64,000 nt of DNA from Protonemura montana (Eukaryota; Arthropoda; Insecta; Plecoptera; Nemouridae): assembly GCA_947568835.1 (NCBI GenBank), contig OX387607.1, positions 20,053,277-20,117,276 on the forward strand. The letters are read 5' to 3'. The notes under the pieces were generated by a model that saw only the letters and a list, made by a program, of their open reading frames with translations, did no database searches and had not been told where the DNA came from. The position numbers and the translations under genes are program-made. Of this stretch, positions 52,496 through 61,601 are shown one piece after another. The stretch's first letter is position 1. Each line of letters begins with the position of its first letter.

Positions 52496-53013
52496 CGCTA
52501 CCCAGACGCTCCAGGCACTCTGCCTCGCCAGCAAGTTACTTTAGACACTCTGTTTCGCTAGCTAGACGGTCCAGACACTCAGCCATGCTAGCCAGACGCT
52601 CCAGGTACTCTGCCTTGCTTACCCAGACGCTCCAGACACACTGCCTCGCTTGCCAGGCGCTCAAAACACTCTGCCACGCTAGCAAGACGCTCCAGACACT
52701 CTGCCACGCTAGCCAGACGCTCCAGACACTCTGCCACGCTAGCAAGACGCTCCAGACACTCTGCCTCGCTACCCAGACGCTCAAGAGACTCTGCCTCGCA
52801 AGCCAGGCGCTTTAGACACTCTGCCTCGCTAGCTAGACGCTCCAGACACTCTACCATGCTAGCCAGACGCTATAGACTATCCGCCACGCTAGTCATAGGC
52901 TCCAGACACTCTGCCACGCTAGCAAGACGCTCCAGACACTCAGCCACGCTCGCCAGACGCTCCAGACACTCTGCCTCGCTATTCAGACGCTCCAGTTACT
53001 CTACCATGCTAGC

Positions 53014-53016
53014 TAG
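53014..53016. repeat. candidate target-site duplication, left copy
   Basis: TAG lies directly before the insert. The uninterrupted satellite reads ATGCTAGCTAGACGCTCC at 43166 and 50364, so one TAG is expected here and a second appears after the insert. Three bases is short enough to be chance. Confidence 0.4.
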
Positions 53017-53082
53017 TTTTACACTTATTAATATTATTATGATCACTGCTTTTATTATTTGTTACCATTATAATTGACATGC

Positions 53083-53100
53083 ATTATTATTATTATTATT
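53083..53100 (+). repeat. (ATT)6 microsatellite
   Basis: Six perfect ATT repeats lie inside the insert, followed by a T run. Confidence 0.9.
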
Positions 53101-53136
53101 TTTTCCTTTTCTATTTCCATAAGAAGTTATTATTCA

Positions 53137-53152
53137 TTTTTTTTTTTTTTTT
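53137..53152 (+). repeat. 16-base poly-T tract
   Basis: This is an uninterrupted run of sixteen T inside the insert. Read on the minus strand it would be a poly-A run, which leaves open a minus-strand orientation for part of the insert. Confidence 0.9.
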
Positions 53153-53193
53153 CATATTTTTATATCTTATAATATAGTATAGTCTGTACATTC

Positions 53194-53211
53194 CTCTGTA
53201 TTACAACAGAG
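53194..53211 (+). other. hairpin near the insert 3' end
   Basis: CTCTGT and ACAGAG form a perfect 6-bp stem around the loop ATTACA, and GGAATTCC follows at 53214-53221. The position, just upstream of the TAAA tail, suits a retroposon 3' recognition stem-loop; that role is inference. Confidence 0.5.
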
Positions 53212-53227
53212 TAGGAATTCCTAGACT

Positions 53228-53254
53228 TAAATAATAAATAAATAAATAAATAAA
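53228..53254 (+). repeat. TAAA-type tail of the insert
   Basis: TAAA, TAA, then five TAAA repeats end exactly where the satellite restarts. Such simple tails mark the 3' ends of several non-LTR retroposon groups. Confidence 0.75.
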
Positions 53255-53257
53255 TAG
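53255..53257. repeat. candidate target-site duplication, right copy
   Basis: This is the second TAG, immediately followed by ACGCTCC of the next satellite unit. With this 3-bp duplication the interruption adds 241 bp, which agrees with the 1-nt phase change it causes in the 30-bp register. Confidence 0.4.
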
Positions 53258-55441
53258 ACGCTCCAGACACTCTGCCTCGCTAGCCAGGCGCTCCAGACAC
53301 TCTGCCTCGCTACCCAGACGCTCCAGACTCTCTGTCTTGCTACCCAGGCGCTCCAGACACTCTGCCTCGCTACCCAGACGCTCCAGACACTCTGCTACGC
53401 TAGCTAGACGCTCCAGACACTCTGTCTTGCTATCCAGACGCTCCAGACCCTCTGCTTTGCTAGCCAGGCGCTCCAGACACTCTGATTCGCTACCCAGACG
53501 CTCCAGACACTTTGCCTCGCTACTTAGACACACCAGACACTCTGCTTCGCTAGCTAGACGCTCCAGACACTCTGCCTTGCTACTCAGACCCTCCAGACAC
53601 TCTGCCTCGCTAGCCAGGCGCTCCAGACACGCTGCCTCGCTACCCAGACGCTCCAGACTATCTGCCACGCTAGCCAGTGGCTCCAGATTATCTGCCACGC
53701 TAGCCAGAGGCTCCAGACACTCTGCAACGCTAGCAAGACGCTCCAGACACTCTGCCTCGCTAGCCAGGCGCTCCAGACACTCTGCCTTGCTACCCAAAGT
53801 CTCCAGACACTCTGCCTCGCTAGCCAGCCGCTCCAGACACTCTGCCATGCTAGCCAGAGATTTCAGACACTCTGCTACGCTAGCTAGACGCTCCAGACAC
53901 TCTGCCACGCTATCTTGACGCTCCAGACACTCTGCCTTGCTACTAAGACCCTCCAGACACTCTGCCTCGCTAGCCAGGCGCTCCAGACACTCTGCCTCGC
54001 TACCCAGACGCTCTAGACACTCTGCCTCGCTAGCCAGCCGCTCCAGACACTCTGCCATGACAGCCAGACGTTTCAGACTTACTGCCACGCTAGCCAGAGG
54101 TTTCAGACACTCTGCTACGCTAGCTAGACTCTCCAGACTCTCTGCCTCGCTAGCTAGATGCTCCAGACACTCTGCCTTGCTACCCAGACCCTCCAGACAC
54201 TCTACCTCGCTAGCCAGGCGCTCCAGACACGCTGCCTCGCTACCCAGACGCTCCAGACTATCTGCCACGCTAGCCAGTGGCTCCAGATTATCTGCCACGC
54301 TAGCCAGAGGCTCCAGACACTCTGCTACGCTAGCTAGACGCTCCAGACACTCTGCCACGCTAGCCAGCCGCTCCAGACACTCTGCCATGCTAGCCCGACG
54401 TTTCAGACTTACTGCCACGCGAGCCAGAGGTTTCAGACACTCTGCTACGCTAGCTAGACTCTCCAGACTCTCTGCCTCGCTAGCTAGACGCTCCAGACAC
54501 TCTGCCTTGCTACCCAGACCCTCCAGACACTCTGCCTCGCTAGCCAGGCGCTCCAGACACGCTGCCTCGCTACCCAGACGCTCCAGTTTCTCTGTCTTGC
54601 TAGCTAGTCGCTCTAGACACTAAGCCTCGGTAAAAAGACACTCCAGACACTTTTCCCCGCTTGCCAGACTCTCCAGACAGTCTGCCTTAGAAGCAAGACG
54701 CTCCAGACATTCTGCCTCACTTGCTAGACGCTCTAAACACTCTGTCTTAGAAGCAAGACGCTCCAGACACCCTGTCTCGCTTGCGAGACGCTCCAAACAC
54801 TCTGTCTTAGAAGCAAGACGCTCCAGACACCCTGTTTGGCATGCCTGACGCTCCAGATACTCTGCTTTGCTTGCCAGACGCTCCAGACACTCTACCACGC
54901 TAGCCAGAAGCTACAGACACTCTACTTTGCTAGGAAGACGCTTTAGACACTCTACCTCGGTAATAAAACGCTCCAGAAACTCTGCCTCGCTTGCAAGACG
55001 CTCCAGACTATCTGCCTTCCTAGCCAGACTCTTCAGAAGCTCTGCCATGCTAGCAATTCGCTCCAGACACTTTGCCTCACTAGCAAGAAGCTCCAGGCAC
55101 TCTGCTTTGCTTGCCAGACGCTCCAGACACTCATCCATGCTAGCCAGACGCTCCAGACACGCTGCCTCGCTAAAAAGACGCTTCAGACACTCTGCCTCGC
55201 TAAAAAGACGCTCTAGACACTCTGCTTTGCTAGCAAGACGTTTCAGACACTCTTCCTCGCTAGCTAGACGCCCCAGACACTCTGCCTTGGAAGTAAGATG
55301 ATCCAGACTATCTGCCACGCTAGCTAGACGCTCCAGACACTCTGCATTGGTAGTTAGATGCTCCAGACTATCTGCCACGCTAGCTAGACGCTCCAGACAC
55401 TCTGCCTCGCTACCCAGACGCTCCAGAAACTCTGCCTCGCT

Positions 55442-55540
55442 AGATTGGCGTCAGATACTTTGCCTTGCTAGACAGACGCTCCATACACTCTCGTTTTATT
55501 GCAAATCGCTTCAGACACTTTGCCTCGGTAATAACACGCA
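55442..55540. repeat. divergent short unit, right class (4 copies)
   Basis: This has the same AGATTGGCGTCAG start and 2-nt loss as the left class. After TTTTATTGCAAATCGCTT, however, it continues CAGACACTTTGCC and a CGGTAATAACACGC unit. Copies start at 55442, 57735, 61350 and 63750, all right of the insert. The two classes probably differ by a deletion of the CGGTAATAACACGC units in the left class, or their gain in the right class. Confidence 0.9.
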
Positions 55541-55753
55541 CAAGAAACTCTGCCTCGCTAGCAAGACGCTCCAGACACTCTGCCACGCTAGTCAGACGCT
55601 CCAGACACTCTGCCTCGCTAGGAAGACGCTCCAGAATTTCTGCTTAACTATCCAGACGCTCCAGACACTCTGCCATGCTAGCCAGACGTTGCAGACACTC
55701 TGCCTCACTAGCAAAAAGCTCCAGACACTCTGCATCGCTACCCAGGCGCTCCA

Positions 55754-55790
55754 GACGCTTTGCTTTAATATTTTATGCTACGCTAGCCAG
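55754..55790. repeat. AT-rich box, 15-nt-shortened form
   Basis: TTTTATGCTACGC replaces the longer TTTTAATGCTTTAAACACTC stretch, so half a unit is missing. There is a second copy at 58047. Both lie in the 2,293-bp tandem duplication, so the loss came before that duplication. Confidence 0.88.
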
Positions 55791-56192
55791 TGGCTCCAGA
55801 CACTCTGCCACGCTAGCTTGACGCTCTAGGCACTCTGCCTCGCTATTTAGTAGCTCCAGAAACTCTGCCTCGCTAGCCAGGCACTCCTGACACTCTGGCT
55901 CGCTACCAGGACGCTCCAGACACTCTGCCTTCCTAGCCAGCCGCTCCAGACACTCTGCCATGCTAGCCAGAGATTTCAGACACTCTGCTACGCTAGCTAG
56001 ACGCTCCAGACACTCTGCCACGCTAGCTAGAAGCTCCAGACACTCTGCCTTGCTACTTAGACCCTTCAGACACTCTGCCTCGCTAGCCAGGCGCTCCAGA
56101 CACTCTGCCTCGCTACCCAGACGCTCCAGACTATCTGCCACGCTAGCCAGTGGCTCCAGAATATTTGCCACGCTAGCCAGAGGCTCCAGACA

Positions 56193-58485
56193 CTCTGCCA
56201 CGCTATCTTGACGCTCCAGACACTCTGCCTTGCTACTAAGACCCTCCAGACACTCTGCCTCGCTAGCCAGGTGCTCCAGACACTCTGCCTCGCTACCCAG
56301 ACGCTCTAGACACTCTGCCTCGCTAGCCAGCCGCTCCAGACACTCTGCCATGACAGCCAGACGTTTCAGACTTACTGCCACGCTAGCCAGAGGTTTTAGA
56401 CACTCTGCTACGCTAGCTAGACTCTCCAGACTCTCTGCCTCGCTAGCTAGATGCTCCAGACACTCTGCCTTGCTACCCAGACCCTCCAGACACTCTACCT
56501 CGCTAGCCAGGCGCTCCAGACACGCTGCCTCGCTACCCAGACGCTCCAGACTATCTGCCACGCTAGCCAGTGGCTCCAGATTATCTGCCACGCTAGCCAG
56601 AGGCTCCAGACACTCTGCTACGCTAGCTAGACGCTCCAGACACTCTGCCACGCTAGCCAGCCGCTCCAGACACTCTGCCATGCTAGCCCGACGTTTCAGA
56701 CTTACTGCCACGCGAGCCAGAGGTTTCAGACACTCTGCTACGCTAGCTAGACTCTCCAGACTCTCTGCCTCGCTAGCTAGACGCTCCAGACACTCTGCCT
56801 TGCTACCCAGACCCTCCAGACACTCTGCCTCGCTAGCCAGGCGCTCCAGACACGCTGCCTCGCTACCCAGACGCTCCAGACTCTCTGTCTTGCTAGCTAG
56901 TCGCTCTAGACACTAAGCCTCGCTAAAAAGACACTCCAGACACTTTTCCCCGCTTGCCAGACTCTCCAGACAGTCTGCCTTAGAAGCAAGACGCTCCAGA
57001 CATTCTGCCTCACTTGCTAGACGCTCTAAACACTCTGTCTTAGAAGCAAGACGCTCCAGACACCCTGTCTCGCTTGCGAGACGCTCCAAACACTCTGTCT
57101 TAGAAGCAAGACGCTCCAGACACCCTGTTTGGCATGCCTGACGCTCCAGATACTCTGCTTTGCTTGCCAGACGCTCCAGACACTCTACCACGCTAGCCAG
57201 AAGCTACAGACACTCTACTTTGCTAGGAAGACGCTTTAGACACTCTACCTCGGTAATAAAACGCTCCAGAAACTCTGCCTCGCTTGCAAGACGCTCCAGA
57301 CTATCTGCCTTCCTAGCCAGACTCTTCAGAAGCTCTGCCATGCTAGCAATTCGCTCCAGACACTTTGCCTCACTAGCAAGAAGCTCCAGGCACTCTGCTT
57401 TGCTTGCCAGACGCTCCAGACACTCATCCATGCTAGCCAGACGCTCCAGACACGCTGCCTCGCTAAAAAGACGCTTCAGACACTCTGCCTCGCTAAAAAG
57501 ACGCTCTAGACACTCTGCTTTGCTAGCAAGACGTTTCAGACACTCTTCCTCGCTAGCTAGACGCCCCAGACACTCTGCCTTGGAAGTAAGATGATCCAGA
57601 CTATCTGCCACGCTAGCTAGACGCTCCAGACACTCTGCATTGGTAGTTAGATGCTCCAGACTATCTGCCACGCTAGCTAGACGCTCCAGACACTCTGCCT
57701 CGCTACCCAGACGCTCCAGAAACTCTGCCTCGCTAGATTGGCGTCAGATACTTTGCCTTGCTAGACAGACGCTCCATACACTCTCGTTTTATTGCAAATC
57801 GCTTCAGACACTTTGCCTCGGTAATAACACGCACAAGAAACTCTGCCTCGCTAGCAAGACGCTCCAGACACTCTGCCACGCTAGTCAGACGCTCCAGACA
57901 CTCTGCCTCGCTAGCAAGACGCTCCAGAATTTCTGCTTAACTATCCAGACGCTCCAGACACTCTGCCATGCTAGCCAGACGCTGCAGACACTCTGCCTCA
58001 CTAGCAAAAAGCTCCAGACACTCTGCATCGCTACCCAGGCGCTCCAGACGCTTTGCTTTAATATTTTATGCTACGCTAGCCAGTGGCTCCAGACACTCTG
58101 CCACGCTAGCTTGACGCTCTAGGCACTCTGCCTCGCTATTTAGTAGCTCCAGAAACTCTGCCTCGCTAGCCAGGCACTCCTGACACTCTGGCTCGCTACC
58201 AGGACGCTCCAGACACTCTGCCTTCCTAGCCAGCCGCTCCAGACACTCTGCCATGCTAGCCAGAGATTTCAGACACTCTGCTACGCTAGCTAGACGCTCC
58301 AGACACTCTGCCACGCTAGCTAGAAGCTCCAGACACTCTGCCTTGCTACTTAGACCCTTCAGACACTCTGCCTCGCTAGCCAGGCGCTCCAGACACTCTG
58401 CCTCGCTACCCAGACGCTCCAGACTATCTGCCACGCTAGCCAGTGGCTCCAGAATATTTGCCACGCTAGCCAGAGGCTCCAGACA
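56193..58485. repeat. 2,293-bp tandem duplication, copy 2
   Basis: This is the tandem copy of 53900-56192, sharing both the 2-nt and the 15-nt losses (57735 and about 58066). Private changes include CCTCGCTAAAAAG at about 56929 where copy 1 and all other HORs have CCTCGGTAAAAAG. Confidence 0.85.
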
Positions 58486-61400
58486 CTCTGCCACGCTAGC
58501 TGGACGCTCCAGACACTCTGCATCGCTAACCAGGCGCTCCAGACACTCTGCCTCGCTATCCAGACGCTCCAGACACTCTGCCTCGCTACCCAGACGCTCC
58601 AGACACTCTGCCTCCCTAGCCAGCCGCTCCAGACACTCTGCCATGCTAGCCAGAGATTTCAGACACTCTGCTACGCTAGCTAGACGCTCCAGACACTCTG
58701 CCACGCTAGCTAGACGCTCTAGACACTCTGCCTTGCTACCCAGACCCTCCAGACACTCTGCCCCGCTAGCTAGGCGCTCCAGACACTCTGCCTCGCTACC
58801 CAGACGCTCCAGACACTCTGCCTCGCTAGCCAGGCGCTCCAGACACTCTGCCTCGCTACCTAGACGCTTCAGACTATCTGCCACGCTAGCCAGTTGATCC
58901 AGACACTCTGCCACGCTAGCTAGACGCTCCAGGCACTCTGCCTCGCTACTAAGACGCTCCAGACACTCTGCCTCGCTAGCGAGGCATTCCAGACACTCTG
59001 GTTCGCTACTCAGACGCTCCAGACACTCTGCCACGCTAGCTAGACGCTCCAGACACTCTGCCACGCTAGCCAGACGCTCCAGACAGTCTGATTCGCTACC
59101 CAGACGTTCCAGACACTTTCCCTCGCTCCCCAGACGCTCCAGACACTCTGCTTTGCTAGCCAGCCGCTTTAGACACTCTGCCACGCTAGCCAAACGCTCC
59201 AGACACTTTGCTACGCTAGCCAGACGCTCCAGACACTCTGATTCGCTACCCAGACGTTCCAGACACTTTGCCTTGCCACCCAGACGCTCCAGACACTCTG
59301 CCTCGCTAGCCAGGCGCTTCAGAAGCTCTGCCTCGCTAGCCAGGCGCTCCAGACACTCTGCCATGCTAGCCAGACGTTCCAGACACACTGCCTCGCTTGC
59401 CAGGCACTCAAAACACTCTGACTCGCTAGCCAGGCGCTCCATACCTTCTTCCTTGCTAGCCTTTCGTTCCAGACTTTCTGCCTCGCTAGCAAGACGCTCA
59501 AGACACAAACTGCCTCGCTTGCCAGGCGCTCCAGACACTCTGCCTCGCTACCCAGACGCTCCAGACACTTTGCCTCGCTATCCAGACGCTCCAGAGACTC
59601 TGCCTCGCTAGCCAGGCGCTTCAGACACTCTGCCTCGCTAGCTAGACGCTCCAGACACTCTGCCATGCTAGCCAGACGCTATAGACTATATGCCACGCTA
59701 GCCAGTGGCTCCAGACTATCTGCCACGCTAGCCAGAGGCTCCAGACACTCTGCCATGCTAGCCAGACGCTTCAGACTTTCTGCCACGCTAGCCAAACGCT
59801 CCAGACACTCTGCCACGCTAGCCAGACGCTCCAGACACTCTGATTCGCTACCTAGACGTTCCAGACACTTTGCCTTGCTACTGAGACGCTCCAGACTATC
59901 TGCCACGCTAGCCAGTGGCTCCAGATTATCTGCCACGTTAGCCAGAGGCTCCAGACACTCTGCCACGCTAGCAAGACGCTCCAGACACTCTGCCTCGTTA
60001 GCCAGGCGCTCCAGACACTCTGCCTTGCTACCCAAAATCTCCAGACACTCTGCCTCGCTAGCCAGCCGCTCCAGACACTCTGCCATGCTAGCCAGAGATT
60101 TCAGACACTCTGCCTCGCTAGCCAGGCGCTCCAGACACTCTGCCTCGCTACCCAGACGCTCTAGACACTCTGCCTCGCTAGCCAGCCGCTCCAGACACTC
60201 TGCCATGACAGCCAGACGTTTCAGACTTACTGCCACGCTAGCCAGAGGTTTCAGACACTCTGCTACGCTAGCTAGACTCTCCAGACTCTCTGCCTTGCTA
60301 GCTAGATGCTCCAGACACTCTGCCTTGCTACCCAGACCCTCCAGACACTCTACCTCGCTAGCCAGGCGCTCCAGACACGCTGCCTCGCTACCCAGACGCT
60401 CCAGACTATCTGCCACGCTAGCCAGTGGCTCCAGATTATCTGCCACGCTAGCCAGAGGCTCCAGACACTCTGCTACGCAAGCTAGACGCTCCAGACACTC
60501 TGCCTCGCTAGCCAGGCGCTCCAGACACGCTGCCTCGCTACCCAGACGCTCCAGACTCTCTGTCTTGCTAGCTAGTCGCTCTAGACACTAAGCCTCGGTA
60601 AAAAGACACTCCAGACACTTTTCCCCGCTTGCCAGACTCTCCAGACAGTCTGCCTTAGAAGCAAGACGCTCCAGACATTCTGCCTCACTTGCTAGACGCT
60701 CTAAACACTCTGTCTTAGAAGCAAGACGCTCCAGACACCCTGTCTCGCTTGCCAGACGCTCCAAACACTCTGTCTTAGAAGCAAGACGCTCCAGACACCC
60801 TGTTTGGCATGCCTGACGCTCCAGATACTCTGCTTTGCTTGCCAGACGCTCCAGACACTCTACCACGCTAGCCAGAAGCTACAGACACTCTACTTTGCTA
60901 GGAAGACGCTTTAGACACTCTACCTCGGTAATAAAACGCTCCAGAAACTCTGCCTCGCTTGCAAGACGCTCCAGACTATCTGCCTTCCTAGCCAGACTCT
61001 TCAGAAGCTCTGCCATGCTAGCAATTCGCTCCAGACACTTTGCCTCACTAGCAAGAAGCTCCAGGCACTCTGCTTTGCTTGCCAGACGCTCCAGACACTC
61101 ATCCATGCTAGCCAGACGCTCCAGACACGCTGCCTCGCTAAAAAGACGCTTCAGACACTCTTCCTCGCTAGCTAGACGCCCCAGACACTCTGCCTTGGAA
61201 GTAAGATGCTCCAGACTATCTGCCACGCTAGCTAGACGCTCCAGACACTTTGCATTGGTAGTTAGATGCTCCAGACTATCTGCCACGCTAGCTAGAAGCT
61301 CCAGACACTCTGCCTCGCTACCCAGACGCTCCAGAAACTCTGCCTCGCTAGATTGGCGTCAGACACTTTGCCTTGCTAGACAGACGCTCCATACACTCTC

Positions 61401-61601
61401 GTTTTATTGCAAATCGCTTCAGACACTTTGCCTCGGTAATAACACGCTCAAAAAACTCTGCCTCGCTAGCAAGACGCTCCAGACACTCTGCTTAACTATC
61501 CAGACGCTCCAGACACTCTGCCATGCTAGCCAGACGCTGCAGACACTCTGCCTCACTAGCAAAAAGCTCCAGACACTCTGCATCGCTACCCAGGCGCTCC
61601 A
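58486..61601. repeat. diverged right-hand HOR block
   Basis: The segment from 58253 to about 59660 recurs at 61823 to about 63410, first at an offset of 3,570 bp and then 3,690 bp. It includes a unit lengthened by 2 nt (ACACAAACTGCC at about 59503). Units with GCCACCC, CTTTCGTTCC and CTCCATACC are confined to this and the next block. From 60550 it returns to the tail shared by A and B blocks. Confidence 0.75.

Larger units (their letters stand above)
1..53016. repeat. 30-bp satellite array, main segment
   Basis: This is continuous head-to-tail tandem repetition of a 30-bp unit, GCTAGCCAGACGCTC then CAGACACTCTGCCTC on the + strand. All units share one orientation and I saw no inverted segment. 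Units differ by point changes. The commonest are AGC/ACC and CAG/TAG/AAG in the first nine bases, ACG/GCG/AGG before CTC, CTC/CTT/TTC, and TCG/ACG/TTG/ATG at the unit junction. Consensus composition is 13 C, 6 G, 6 A and 5 T, so the + strand is C-rich. Nearly every unit carries CTAG, often as GCTAGC. The array already runs at base 1, so its true left edge is outside the window. No function can be read from the sequence; satellite or minisatellite DNA is the simplest description. Confidence 0.97.
53017..53254 (+). mobile_element. AT-rich retroposon-like insert, 238 bp
   Basis: This is the only non-satellite sequence in the window. In order it has an AT-rich left part, six ATT repeats, a 16-T run, a short hairpin, a GGAATTCC palindrome and a TAAA-type tail that abuts the resumed satellite. 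A stem-loop followed by a short tandem tail is a known feature of the 3' ends of CR1/L2-like and other non-LTR retroposons, so a 5'-truncated LINE or a SINE inserted in + orientation is my best reading. No reverse transcriptase or other coding sequence is present, and I do not recognise the family. The matching empty sites at 43177/43178 and 50375/50376 show it entered an existing array. Alternatively it may be an unrelated AT-rich fragment captured during array rearrangement. Confidence 0.6.
53900..56192. repeat. 2,293-bp tandem duplication, copy 1
   Basis: The period is 2,293 bp, which is 77 units minus 17 nt. The missing bases are 2 nt at the divergent unit (55442) and 15 nt at the shortened AT-rich box (about 55773). 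Landmarks repeat at 56193-58485. Edges are approximate: copy 1 continues into a TATCTTGACG unit at 56205, and copy 2 into GCTGGACGC at 58498. Differences include CAGTTTCTCTG at about 54585 against CAGACTCTCTG at about 56878. Confidence 0.85.

Noticed and set aside
53137-53254. Telomeric or poly-A transcript end
   Set aside because: The T run and the TAAA repeats are short and internal to the insert, and no telomere-type repeat is seen.
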